This document shows positions 1 through 8,745 of a stretch of DNA of 64,000 nucleotides, one piece after another; the stretch's first letter is position 1, and each line of letters opens with the position of its first letter. Under the pieces are notes generated by a model that had not been told where the DNA came from, did no database searches, and worked only from the letters and a program-made list of their open reading frames with translations. The stretch is from JAHJHG01 sp964463425 (lineage in GTDB: Bacteria > Patescibacteriota > Microgenomatia > UBA8517): NCBI GenBank assembly GCA_964463425.1, contig CAYXBV010000001.1:55652-119651 (forward strand), given 5' to 3'. The translations under genes and the position numbers were made by a program.

Positions 1-478
1 TTGTCGCCTTAGCGGCTGGAATGAAGCAAGAATACACCGATTCCGATGTTCCTTGTTCTTTTCCTAAGAATAATTTCTTTGAATCATCAGTACCTGAATC
101 ATTGTCAATAAAATCTCTATTCCTAAATTCAGATTTTAATTCATCGTTGCTAAGCAACAAACCATCAACCGTACAATCCGCACCACAGATACCAGCGCCT
201 TCGTCTCCAGCGCTAACAAATCCATATGAAGCATCATTATCTGTAACGCTTCCTGCTGTTACCCAAGGAAACTCTTGTCTTGATGCGAAATATCTATCTA
301 TCGCTGATATTAATTGAGCCGAATCTGATTTAAATCTTGTGTCTCTCGCACGGTTTGATTGCTCTATTGGGTTAATAGCTGCGATTACGATTAAAGCAAT
401 TGCGCCCAAAAGACCAATAACGATTAAAAGCTCAACCAATGTAAAACCTAGGTTTCTTTTTAATTTTCGGATAGTCAA
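1..478 (-). CDS. type IV pilin-like prepilin (partial, runs off window start)
   Basis: The gene reads leftwards from a TTG start at 476-478 and is cut by the window edge, so the C-terminus is missing. A strong Shine-Dalgarno (AGGAGGTGA on the minus strand, about 486-494) fixes the start. Residues 9-20 give the prepilin peptidase site: basic leader RKLKRN, then LG/FTLVELLIVIG, with cleavage after Gly and Glu at mature position 5, followed by a hydrophobic helix to about residue 35. The soluble part carries two cysteines near residues 89 and 93. It lies 65 bp downstream of pilC in a pilB-pilT-pilC-pilin operon, so it is probably the main pilin or a pseudopilin of that machine. Confidence 0.88.
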   Translation of the reverse strand, partial: MTIRKLKRNLGFTLVELLIVIGLLGAIALIVIAAINPIEQSNRARDTRFKSDSAQLISAIDRYFASRQEFPWVTAGSVTDNDASYGFVSAGDEGAGICGADCTVDGLLLSNDELKSEFRNRDFIDNDSGTDDSKKLFLGKEQGTSESVYSCFIPAAKAT

Positions 479-543
479 ATTTTTTCACCTCCTTTTACAT
501 TCATCATTTTAGTATTAGTTAAACCAAACATGCTGTCAAGCTA

Positions 544-1749
544 TCAAAACTGACTTGTCAAATTATATATAGGCAAAATAATGGCGATTACTAAAAAGCC
601 CACTCCGAGTCCCAATACAACCATTACTAATGGTTCAATGGCCGCCGTTAATGTCTTTACCTTTTGATTCGATTCAACCTCAAAAACATGGCTGACTTTT
701 GCTAATACCTCGCCCATTTTTCCAGTTTCTTCTCCAACGGCAACCATTTGGGACAAAAGAAATGGAAAGGCCTCGGGATGTTTGGCAAACGAAAAAGCGA
801 CGGGAAAACCCTTTTCAATTTGTTTAGCTGAATCTTTCAGTGCTCCTGAAATGACAACATTACCAACCACTCCAGCCGAAATATTAAGCGCTTCTAAAAT
901 GGATACTCCAGCCCCAACCATTAAGCTAAGCGTACTTGTTAACTCCGTTAAAATAACTTGTCGCTGCAGTTCTCCAAAAATTGGAAGTTTAAACATTAGC
1001 TCGTCTGTTCTTTTACGACCAGCTGGGGTTTTTCGATAAAGAGTATAGCCATAAAAACCAAATCCACCCAAAACTAACAATAGCGGCCACCAATGCATTA
1101 AAAAGGTGGAAAACCCAATTAATATTTGGGTTGGCATTGGTAGTTCTGCATCAAAATCTGCATAAAGAGAAGTTAATCTAGGGATAACAAAAATCATCAT
1201 AATAAAACCAACAATGACCATTCCACCAACAATAATGGCTGGATAAATTAATGCTCCCTTAACATTTCCTTTAAACTCTTGTTGCTTTTCCATTGAGTCA
1301 GCTAGTCTTACTAATACTTCATCCATAACACCGCCGACCTCACCAGATTTTACAAGGGCAATATAGGTCGGGGAGAAAGCTTTTGTATGCCGACTCAAAG
1401 CAGCAGAAAGAGAATCTCCACCTTCAACATCGGCAAGTATCTGAGAAGCCATTTTCTGCATCGTCCCTTTTACTTGAGATCTCAAAATCACAAGAGCCTC
1501 TGTAATCGGCAAACCAGCGTTTACCATTGTGGCAAGTTGTCGTGTGAATGTCGCTACATCGGCTGGAGTAATTCTTTCTTTAAGGGTTTTAAATATATTT
1601 AGCGGAATTTCTCTTTTAATCTTTATAGAAATGACAATAAACCCTTTTCCTCGAACAAGCTTGGCGGCATGTTTGTCACTAGAGGCCTCAACTTCACCCG
1701 TAACTAACTTCCCTGCCTTATCCTTTGCCTTATAGATATATCTTTTCAT
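544..1749 (-). CDS. pilC: type IV pilus inner-membrane platform protein PilC
   Basis: A polytopic platform protein (T2SF family) that sits in the cytoplasmic membrane and couples the PilB/PilT motors to pilin assembly. At 401 aa it has normal family length. Two T2SF repeats are visible: one starting near residue 85 (FTRQLATMVNAGLP) and a second near residue 268 (LTELTSTLSLMVGAG). Membrane segments lie near residues 170-195, 218-236 and 372-395. Two bases separate it from pilT, so it belongs to the same transcript. Confidence 0.95.
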   Translation of the reverse strand: MKRYIYKAKDKAGKLVTGEVEASSDKHAAKLVRGKGFIVISIKIKREIPLNIFKTLKERITPADVATFTRQLATMVNAGLPITEALVILRSQVKGTMQKMASQILADVEGGDSLSAALSRHTKAFSPTYIALVKSGEVGGVMDEVLVRLADSMEKQQEFKGNVKGALIYPAIIVGGMVIVGFIMMIFVIPRLTSLYADFDAELPMPTQILIGFSTFLMHWWPLLLVLGGFGFYGYTLYRKTPAGRKRTDELMFKLPIFGELQRQVILTELTSTLSLMVGAGVSILEALNISAGVVGNVVISGALKDSAKQIEKGFPVAFSFAKHPEAFPFLLSQMVAVGEETGKMGEVLAKVSHVFEVESNQKVKTLTAAIEPLVMVVLGLGVGFLVIAIILPIYNLTSQF

Positions 1750-1751
1750 TT

Positions 1752-2834
1752 TTATCGTTTCAGGTTTTGCATTGGAGCATTGCTTCTAACCATACGACTT
1801 AATTCTTCCGGCCTAATTGAGAAGCTTTGGGCAGTCTCCAAGGTAATATGTCCTGAACGAACTAGGGAAGCCAAGGACATCTCTAGCGTGTTCATGCCCG
1901 CTTCTTGTGATGTCTGCAGTATTGATTCAATTTGGTGAGATTTACCTTCGCGAATAGAAGTTTTTATCGCCGATGTACCAAGCATTACCTCATATGCAAC
2001 AGTTCTTCCACCAGCAATAGCAGGAACGAGACGCATTGAAAATACAGCCTCTAAAACATTAGAAAGTTGTAAGCGAACTTGGCCCTGTTGTTCTTCTGGG
2101 AAAACATCAACTATTCTATCAATTGTCTGAGCGGCTGAATTAGTATGCAGGGTAGCAAAAACTAAATGACCGGTTTCGGCAACTGTTAGAGCTGATGCTA
2201 TTGTTTCGTGATCTCGCATTTCACCGACCAAAACAACGTCAGGATCTTCTCTCAATACAGACCTTAAGGCAACTTGCCATGAATGAGTATCTGAACCCAT
2301 TTCTCTCTGAGAGATAATTGATTTCTGAGGTCTAAAAATAAACTCAACTGGATCTTCAATCGTAACGATATGAGTAGCCCTTGTTTTATTTATTTCATTT
2401 AACATCGCTGCCAGCGTTGTCGATTTTCCGTGTCCTGTCGGACCAGTCACTAAAATAAGGCCCTGCCTTAAATGAGTAAAACTATGAAGAATTTTTGGCA
2501 AATTTAATGTGTCTATATCAGGAATCTCAAGAGGGATTCTTCGAAAAGCCAAAGCGTACGTTCCCTTTTGAGTATAAGCGTTCACCCTAAAACGTGCTTT
2601 CTCGCTAAATGATAATGAAAAATCCAATTCCTTGTTAACCGTTAGTCTTTCTAAGCGCTCACTTGTTAAGATCTCCTTTAAATAACCCCCAATTACTTCT
2701 TGCGTTAAAATTGCTTCGTTAGGTATTGGAGACAGCTGCCCATCTATGCGAATAGTAGGAGGTATGTTCGCCACAATATGAAGATCAGACGCTTTACGAT
2801 CAACCGTTAGTTGTAGTAATCCTTTTATATTCAT
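1752..2834 (-). CDS. pilT: type IV pilus retraction ATPase PilT
   Basis: A hexameric secretion-type ATPase that powers pilus retraction in the cytoplasm. At 360 aa it is full length. Walker A is GPTGHGKST (residues 131-139), the Walker B region is VVLVGEMRD near 200, and the Asp/His boxes are present. The PilT-specific SIREGKSHQ motif near residue 293 separates it from PilB-type assembly ATPases. It lies between pilB (3 bp) and pilC (2 bp). A retraction ATPase suggests dynamic pili usable for attachment or DNA uptake; dprA is also present in this window. Confidence 0.95.
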   Translation of the reverse strand: MNIKGLLQLTVDRKASDLHIVANIPPTIRIDGQLSPIPNEAILTQEVIGGYLKEILTSERLERLTVNKELDFSLSFSEKARFRVNAYTQKGTYALAFRRIPLEIPDIDTLNLPKILHSFTHLRQGLILVTGPTGHGKSTTLAAMLNEINKTRATHIVTIEDPVEFIFRPQKSIISQREMGSDTHSWQVALRSVLREDPDVVLVGEMRDHETIASALTVAETGHLVFATLHTNSAAQTIDRIVDVFPEEQQGQVRLQLSNVLEAVFSMRLVPAIAGGRTVAYEVMLGTSAIKTSIREGKSHQIESILQTSQEAGMNTLEMSLASLVRSGHITLETAQSFSIRPEELSRMVRSNAPMQNLKR

Positions 2835-2837
2835 CTT

Positions 2838-4580
2838 TTAATCTTGAGCCACTCTAAGTATTTCTTCAAGGGTGGTTACTCCTTCTAATACTTTCAAGTA
2901 ACCATCTTGTTTTAAGGTGATCATTCCTTCTTCTCTTGCTTGTTTTTCCACCACAGAAGCTGGAGATCTTTCTAATATCAACCTGCTAATTTTCTCCGTA
3001 ATAGATAGTACTTCAAAAATTCCCACTCTTCCGTAATAACCAGAGTTGTTACAGTCAGCGCATCCTTTACCTTTATAAAGCTTCATTGGTTTACCTTCAG
3101 GCCAAAGATTTCCAACAACTGCTTTTATTTCACTAACTACCTTAGGATCCGGATCATACGCAACTCTACATTTTTCATGGATCTTTCTTGTCACTCTCTG
3201 GGCAACTACAGCGGTCATTGAAGATGCCAAAAGATACGGCTCTGCTCCCATATCCATTAATCGGGGAAGGGTCCCTGCGGCATCGTTAGTGTGAATTGTT
3301 GAAAAAACTAAGTGTCCCGTTAGCGATGCTTGAACAGCTAAATCAGCCGTTTCCTTATCTCGTATCTCTCCGACTAAAATTACGTTAGGATCCTGTCTCA
3401 AAAAAGATCTAAGCCCGGAAGCAAAAGTAAGTCCTGCCGCTGGATTTACTTGAACTTGGTTTACACCAGCAATCTTATACTCAATTGGGTCTTCAAGAGT
3501 AATAATATTGACTTTTGGTGTATTTATCCTCTGAATGATTGAATATAGTGTTGTCGTCTTACCTGAACCAGTCGGTCCACAAATCAAAACAATTCCATGA
3601 GGCCTCAATATCGCATCTTCGAGATTTTTTAAGCCTCGACCGCGAAGACCTAGGTCAGGCAAGTCGGGAATACCTCCCGTTTTCTTTAAAAGTCTCATAA
3701 CTATCTTTTCTCCCCATGCAGAAGGCAAGGAAGAAACACGCAAGTCAATTTCTTCTTCTCCGCCCTTAAAAGTAAACCTTCCGTCTTGTGGTACCCGCTT
3801 TTCGTCAATTTTCATACCACACAAAATTTTAATTCTAGAAATAAGAGCGTCATGCAAAGCCCTAGGAATAGTTAGTTTTTCTTGTAATATCCCGTCAATT
3901 CGATAGCGCACTCTGGTTGATTTCTCTTGGGGCTCAATATGAACATCAGAAGCCCGCGCCCTCATAGCAAAATCAAGGATGTGGGATACAATTTCTGAGA
4001 CCCTTTCTTCTCTTATAAAGCCTGTCTTCTGTGCCTCTAGGGTTTTCACTTTAGATTTCTCAGGAGAAACCTCTTTTAGTGCTTCTGTTACCTCTTGTGC
4101 CAGTGAAGAGGTGTATCGAGTTGATATGCTCTGGTCAATTTTTGAAGCTTCAGCTGCGTGAGGCTTCACTGCTAAGCCTGTTTTCTGTTCAATAAACTCA
4201 ATAGCCGTTAAATCAAGAGGGTCAGCCATAGCTAATATCATTTGCTTGGACATTTGATCTACCGATATTGGAAATACTTTAAATTTATCGGCCACTTCTT
4301 GGGGCAAAACAGCCAAGGCTTCTGGAGAAGCGGGGATAGTAGAAAGATTGATATAGGGGATATTGTATAAAACAGCTTTCCCTTTTACTAAAGCTTCTTC
4401 TGTAACCAGGTTTTGTCCCAACAAGATCGCTTCTTGTGTTTTACCCGTTTGGATCTCTGCTGTTTTTACCTGCTGGGCTCGAACTGGATCGAGAGATTTT
4501 TGACTTACTAAAATATCAGCCAAAGTCTGGTTTGATTCACCATTTGAACTTGTCTTAGTTATTGTGGGTTGGGCAGCCAT
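2838..4580 (-). CDS. pilB: type IV pilus assembly ATPase PilB
   Basis: The extension motor of the pilus (GspE/PilB family, 580 aa). An N-terminal T2SSE_N domain (about 15-160) precedes the ATPase. Walker A is GPTGSGKT (335-342) and Walker B is VILVGEIRD (400-408). The zinc finger is altered: the usual C-x-x-C first pair reads H468-E-K-C471, while the second pair C507-A-D-C510 is intact, so the metal site would be His/Cys3. It is the first gene of the pil operon, and its predicted promoter is divergent from that of the delta' gene. Confidence 0.95.
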   Translation of the reverse strand: MAAQPTITKTSSNGESNQTLADILVSQKSLDPVRAQQVKTAEIQTGKTQEAILLGQNLVTEEALVKGKAVLYNIPYINLSTIPASPEALAVLPQEVADKFKVFPISVDQMSKQMILAMADPLDLTAIEFIEQKTGLAVKPHAAEASKIDQSISTRYTSSLAQEVTEALKEVSPEKSKVKTLEAQKTGFIREERVSEIVSHILDFAMRARASDVHIEPQEKSTRVRYRIDGILQEKLTIPRALHDALISRIKILCGMKIDEKRVPQDGRFTFKGGEEEIDLRVSSLPSAWGEKIVMRLLKKTGGIPDLPDLGLRGRGLKNLEDAILRPHGIVLICGPTGSGKTTTLYSIIQRINTPKVNIITLEDPIEYKIAGVNQVQVNPAAGLTFASGLRSFLRQDPNVILVGEIRDKETADLAVQASLTGHLVFSTIHTNDAAGTLPRLMDMGAEPYLLASSMTAVVAQRVTRKIHEKCRVAYDPDPKVVSEIKAVVGNLWPEGKPMKLYKGKGCADCNNSGYYGRVGIFEVLSITEKISRLILERSPASVVEKQAREEGMITLKQDGYLKVLEGVTTLEEILRVAQD

Positions 4581-4591
4581 AATATATATCA

Positions 4592-4642
4592 GTGTTTAAA
4601 ACACCGTGAATTAATTATGAACGAATACTCTTTTCCTAGCAA
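4592..4642 (-). promoter_or_regulatory. pil operon promoter with 5'-terminal hairpin
   Basis: On the minus strand TTGCTA (4637-4642) and CATAAT (4614-4619) are 17 bp apart. The predicted +1 is near 4607. A small stem-loop GTGTT-TAA-AACAC (4592-4604) starts about 3 nt later, so the pilB mRNA would begin with a hairpin. Confidence 0.6.
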
Positions 4643-4669
4643 GTCCCTCGCGTGATAAAACCAAGCCGC

Positions 4670-4698
4670 TTGACAGCTGGTTGTCTGGCGATTAATAC
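4670..4698 (+). promoter_or_regulatory. holB promoter, leaderless geometry
   Basis: TTGACA (4670-4675), a 17-bp spacer and TAATAC (4693-4698). The ATG at 4708 is 9 nt past the -10 box and has no Shine-Dalgarno, so the transcript is probably leaderless or nearly so. Confidence 0.7.
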
Positions 4699-4707
4699 TG
4701 TGCACAC

Positions 4708-5322
4708 ATGCATGCTTTCTTATTAGTAGGTGGCAATCAACAAAATATCCAAAGTGAAGCTGAAAAGCTAACAAAAAAGTTAAAACTCAAGCTATTGGAA
4801 TATCCTTTAGCAAAAATTAAAGACGTAAGGGAGCTAGGCTCATTTACAAATCTTTCGCTTGATCGACCCACTGGAATACTGATTAACAATATTGATTCCG
4901 CATCAATTGAAGCATTAAATGCTTTTCTAAAAAACTTAGAGGAACCTCAAGACAACGTCTACTATATATTAACCGCTCATTCTAAAAACAATCTTCCCTC
5001 TACGATTATTTCGAGGTGTCAAATAATTAAAATCGCAGGAAAGCGCGAACTATCCAGTAAAGACAAAAAAGAAATCGGGGCTTTTGAAAAAAAGAATAAG
5101 GCAGAGCAACTCCAAAAAACTAGCCGAATATGGAACCGACAAGAAGCTTTAATTTTCATAGAGAACTATATTCTTCATGTTCATTCTTTGCTTTTGAATA
5201 CAAAAAACAAACATCGTCTTCTTGCTAAAAATATACGATGTGCCAACCAAACCCTTAATAATTTAAGAGCGAACGGAAACGTTCAATTACAGCTTACAAA
5301 CTTCGTTCTTGGCCTTGTTTAG
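4708..5322 (+). CDS. holB: DNA polymerase III delta' subunit-like AAA+ protein
   Basis: A clamp-loader-type AAA+ protein of 204 aa, much shorter than the about 330 aa of E. coli delta'. It opens HAFLLVGGNQQ where an active loader would have a P-loop, so no nucleotide binding is expected, as in true delta'. The sensor-1 region has the delta'/gamma motif STIISRCQ (about residues 101-108). The C-terminal collar domain is very short. A perfect promoter sits directly before the ATG, and gyrB follows. It could also be described simply as a DnaX-like clamp-loader fragment. Confidence 0.8.
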   Translation: MHAFLLVGGNQQNIQSEAEKLTKKLKLKLLEYPLAKIKDVRELGSFTNLSLDRPTGILINNIDSASIEALNAFLKNLEEPQDNVYYILTAHSKNNLPSTIISRCQIIKIAGKRELSSKDKKEIGAFEKKNKAEQLQKTSRIWNRQEALIFIENYILHVHSLLLNTKNKHRLLAKNIRCANQTLNNLRANGNVQLQLTNFVLGLV

Positions 5323-5377
5323 GTATCTTATCTTAGGGTATAATTAGGACATAAATATCCCTCTTGGGGTATTTTTT
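5315..5377 (+). promoter_or_regulatory. gyrB promoter followed at once by a terminator-like hairpin
   Basis: TTGTTT (5315-5320), 18 bp, TATAAT (5339-5344), +1 near 5351. A 7-bp stem ATATCCC (5355-5361) / GGGGTAT (5366-5372) with loop TCTT and T5 (5373-5377) begins about 4 nt into the transcript. It may terminate holB read-through, cap the gyrB mRNA, or both. Confidence 0.6.
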
Positions 5378-5390
5378 ACGAAACAATATT

Positions 5391-7364
5391 ATGCCGAAAA
5401 AACCCTCTGGCTCAACATATACAGCACAAGAAATTCAAGTCCTTGAGGGATTAGAACCAGTGCGAAAAAGACCCGGAATGTATATTGGGTCTACTGACTC
5501 AAGAGGACTTCATGAGTGTGTTAGAGAAATAGTTGATAATTCCGTAGACGAAAGTTTTGCTGGTGTTGCTAAAAATGTTTGGGTATCAATTGGAGAGGAT
5601 GGTTCGGCCACTATTAGAGATAATGGAAGGGGAATTCCTGTAGAAAAACACAAATCTGGTGTTTCGGCTCTTGAAATTACCATGACAAAGCTTCATGCAG
5701 GAGGTAAGTTTGGAGGAGGCGCTTATAAGGTTTCGGGTGGACTACATGGTGTTGGAGCTTCTGTTGTTAATGCTCTTTCAAGTCATTTCAGAGTTATTGT
5801 TTTTCGAGATAATAAAGCCTACTACCAAGAATATAAAAAGGGAGATCCGGTAGCTGATGTTAAAATAGCCACCAAAGAAAAGATTGAAAAATGGTTACCC
5901 AAAGAATGGAATCTAAAAATTGGAAATGGAGAGACGGGAACAATTACCACATTTATTCCAGACAAAACAGTGTTTAAGGACTGTCCATTTGAAAACAAGA
6001 AGATTATGGCTTTGCTCAAAGATCGAGCATATCTTGTCGCAGGTTTATCATTCCATTTCGAAGACAAAAGAACCGATACAGAATCTAGTTATTATTTTGA
6101 AGGCGGAATTAAATCTCTGGTTGCTCATTCAAATCGAGGAAAACAAACAAAATCAGACGTTATTTATCTTTCTAAAGAAGGTGAAGAAATTGCCGCAGAA
6201 GTAGCCATCCAGTACACAGATTCTTTTAATGAAAATGTTAAAGGCTTTGTTAACGGAATTAATACACTTGATGGTGGAACTCATATAACTGGTTTCCGAA
6301 TGGCTTTAACGAGAGCAATAGGAGATTACGCTAAAAAAATTGGCCTTACTGAAAAAATCGGAACAAAGGGAAAAGGACCCAAGAATGGCTTAACAGGGGA
6401 AGACATGAAAGAAGGGTTAAGCGCCGTAGTTTACATAAAAATGCCATCTGAAAATCTTCAGTTTGAATCTCAAACTAAAGCAAAATTAAATAATCCAGAG
6501 GTCCAAGGCTTTGTTTCTTCTTTCGTCAGAGAAGGTCTTAAAACATACTTCGAAGAACATCCTTCCGACGCCAAATCAATTATTGAAAAAATATTTCTAG
6601 CCGCAAAAGCTAGGTTGGCAGCTAGAGCAGCCAAGGATGCTGTTCTTCGAAAGGGAGCCTTAGATGGAGCCTCTCTTCCTGGAAAACTTGCAGATTGTCA
6701 ATCTAGAGACCCATCTATTTCAGAGCTATACATCGTCGAGGGAGATTCTGCAGGAGGTTCAGCTAAACAGGGTAGAGACAGGCGTTTTCAAGCCATTTTG
6801 CCACTTGGAGGAAAAATTCTAAACACCGAAAGAGCCCAGTTGGATAAAATTGTTAAATTTGAAGAAATTAAAGATTTAATTGTTGCCCTCGGTGCCGGTA
6901 TTGGAGAGTCATTAAACTACGAAAAAACCAGGTATCATCGAATCATTATCATGACTGATGCTGATGTCGACGGTGAGCATATTAAAACTCTTTTGCTAAC
7001 TTTCTTTTACCGACACATGCCGGAGGTTATTAGTAGGGGATATTTGTACATATCCCTACCACCTCTTTATCAAATTCGACAAGGAAAAAAATCTGTTTTT
7101 GTCTACAGCGAAAAAGAAAAAAATGACACACTCAAAACAATGAAGGGTAAAACCACAATTCAAAGATATAAAGGTCTGGGTGAAATGAATCCAGTCCAGT
7201 TGTGGGACACAACTATGGATCCAGAACACAGAACGCTGAAAAAGGTTGAGGTCGAAGACGTAGATCTTGCCGATAGACTATTCACTACTTTAATGGGCAA
7301 GGAAGTGCCACCTAGAAAGAAATTTATTCAAACTCATGCAAAGAGCGCAACACTCGATATTTAG
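5391..7364 (+). CDS. gyrB: DNA gyrase subunit B
   Basis: The ATPase subunit of gyrase, which with GyrA introduces negative supercoils. About 657 aa from the ATG at 5391. An in-frame TTG at 5364 is possible but lies inside the 5' hairpin, so I prefer the ATG. The GHKL ATPase domain shows EIVDNSVDE, DNGRGIP and GGLHGVGAS; the Toprim domain has EGDSAGGSA and the metal site DADVDGEH. It ends in the usual gyrase tail. It is unlinked from gyrA, which lies 6.4 kb away on the same strand, and both have the same promoter-plus-hairpin start. Confidence 0.96.
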   Translation: MPKKPSGSTYTAQEIQVLEGLEPVRKRPGMYIGSTDSRGLHECVREIVDNSVDESFAGVAKNVWVSIGEDGSATIRDNGRGIPVEKHKSGVSALEITMTKLHAGGKFGGGAYKVSGGLHGVGASVVNALSSHFRVIVFRDNKAYYQEYKKGDPVADVKIATKEKIEKWLPKEWNLKIGNGETGTITTFIPDKTVFKDCPFENKKIMALLKDRAYLVAGLSFHFEDKRTDTESSYYFEGGIKSLVAHSNRGKQTKSDVIYLSKEGEEIAAEVAIQYTDSFNENVKGFVNGINTLDGGTHITGFRMALTRAIGDYAKKIGLTEKIGTKGKGPKNGLTGEDMKEGLSAVVYIKMPSENLQFESQTKAKLNNPEVQGFVSSFVREGLKTYFEEHPSDAKSIIEKIFLAAKARLAARAAKDAVLRKGALDGASLPGKLADCQSRDPSISELYIVEGDSAGGSAKQGRDRRFQAILPLGGKILNTERAQLDKIVKFEEIKDLIVALGAGIGESLNYEKTRYHRIIIMTDADVDGEHIKTLLLTFFYRHMPEVISRGYLYISLPPLYQIRQGKKSVFVYSEKEKNDTLKTMKGKTTIQRYKGLGEMNPVQLWDTTMDPEHRTLKKVEVEDVDLADRLFTTLMGKEVPPRKKFIQTHAKSATLDI

Positions 7365-7402
7365 AAATCGACAAACGAACCGTAATATAATAAAGTAATA
7401 AA

Positions 7403-7882
7403 ATGATGGAAGTAAAGGTATTCATTGAAGTTTCAGCCGGAGGAAAAGTTAAATATGAACTCGATGAAAAAACCAAAGAATTAAAAGTCGACAGGTTTTT
7501 GCACACCGCTGTAATTTTCCCCTTCAATTATGGATCTATCGAGGGATCGATGGGTCAAGATGGCGATCCACTAGACGCTCTTGTATTATCCGATGAAGCA
7601 GTTGAGCCTGGCGTGGTCATGCTCTGTCGTCCAATAGGTCTCTTAGAAATGAAAGACGAAGCAGGAATAGACACAAAAATAATAACGGTACCAATTGAAA
7701 AGATAGACCCTGTTTTTGGAAAGTTTGACAACATAAATGACGTTCCTGAGCCCACCCTAAAGGAAATAAAACATTTCTTTAAAAACTACAAAAGCCTTGA
7801 ACCAGGGAAATGGGTAGAAGTTCATCGCTATCGCAATAGATCTGAAGCAGAAAAGGCAATCAAAAAGGCCTTAGTAAAATAA
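7403..7882 (+). CDS. ppa: inorganic pyrophosphatase (family I)
   Basis: A soluble Mg-dependent enzyme that hydrolyses pyrophosphate and so pulls nucleic-acid and aminoacyl-tRNA synthesis forward. At 159 aa it is the usual bacterial length. The signature D53-G-D-P-L-D58 binds the metals; FPFNYGSI (39-46) and the C-terminal KWVEVHRYRN block are also typical. A TATAAT at 7386-7391 lies 11 nt before the first ATG, leaving almost no leader. It converges with the next gene, with one base between the two stop codons. Confidence 0.95.
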   Translation: MMEVKVFIEVSAGGKVKYELDEKTKELKVDRFLHTAVIFPFNYGSIEGSMGQDGDPLDALVLSDEAVEPGVVMLCRPIGLLEMKDEAGIDTKIITVPIEKIDPVFGKFDNINDVPEPTLKEIKHFFKNYKSLEPGKWVEVHRYRNRSEAEKAIKKALVK

Positions 7883-7883
7883 C

Positions 7884-8657
7884 TTACTTCTCACAAAAAA
7901 AGCTTCCTATCGGGGTTAACTCAGATAATTTTATGTCCTGATTATAAAAAGCTGATGCTGAGCCTCCATCTAAGTTGAGTGCACTAACAAATTGTGTATT
8001 CATTTCTTCTTGTGCCTTTACTATTAAACTTGGTAAATTTCGAAGCGACGGACCTAAAAACACAGAATCCTTTGTATAAAAAGCTATAAAAAATAGTTCA
8101 TTCTTGTCACTAAGTGCAACTATAACGCGACGAGCCATTTCGTCATTGGTGTCCTTAAGGTCTTGAATTCTTCCGTCCTTGATTAATAAAGGACCCGCTT
8201 GAATACCAACTCTCGCTACGTCGTCACCATACTCTTCAGTAATAATTGCCTTTTGATTCTTTGTTAAAATAAAGTAGCCATTAAACAGCGTACTATTGAT
8301 TTTATTGCTAATTACTTCCTCTTCACTAATAAAAAGTCCTATGGGGGTATCGTCTTTTGAATAAAAACCAGCACTCGATAGGGTTTTACAATGATAATTA
8401 TCAATTCCTTCCTCAAGTGTGTATTTTTCTTGAAAATTTGAATAGAGATAAAGGTTCTCCAAATTATCAATTTCCGTCCATACAAACGCGTATTCTTTAT
8501 CTTCGGTGGCCACACTATTCACACCACTTGATTCAGAAATCTGACTCTCTTTTCTTTTATCTTCTATTTCTTGAAAGTCTCGATTGTATTTGTATACGTA
8601 AAAACCAACCAACAAAATAGTTACTATAAATAAGAATGTCTTTATTATTTTTGCCAT
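7884..8657 (-). CDS. membrane-anchored phosphodiester glycosidase (NAGPA/DUF2233) family protein
   Basis: A 257-aa protein with an N-terminal signal anchor (about residues 5-22), placing the rest outside the membrane. The C-terminal half shows the NAGPA-type pattern: a GYFI segment near 126, IQAGPLLIKDG near 152, ARRVIVALSD near 169, and LNLDGGSASAF near 228. The family cleaves or binds sugar phosphodiesters in the cell envelope; the substrate here is unknown. A TATAAT (about 8675-8680, minus strand) lies about 18 nt upstream of the ATG. Confidence 0.8.
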   Translation of the reverse strand: MAKIIKTFLFIVTILLVGFYVYKYNRDFQEIEDKRKESQISESSGVNSVATEDKEYAFVWTEIDNLENLYLYSNFQEKYTLEEGIDNYHCKTLSSAGFYSKDDTPIGLFISEEEVISNKINSTLFNGYFILTKNQKAIITEEYGDDVARVGIQAGPLLIKDGRIQDLKDTNDEMARRVIVALSDKNELFFIAFYTKDSVFLGPSLRNLPSLIVKAQEEMNTQFVSALNLDGGSASAFYNQDIKLSELTPIGSFFCEK

Positions 8658-8745
8658 GGAACTAATAAGTCTCGTATTATAACAAATTGTGCATACCCTA
8701 AGCGTAATTATTAGTCACTGTCTATGGCCGTGATAAAATATTTAC

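Noticed and set aside
4589..4774. 61-codon ORF on the minus strand upstream of pilB
   Set aside because: Overlaps the holB start and both divergent promoters; no protein-like features.
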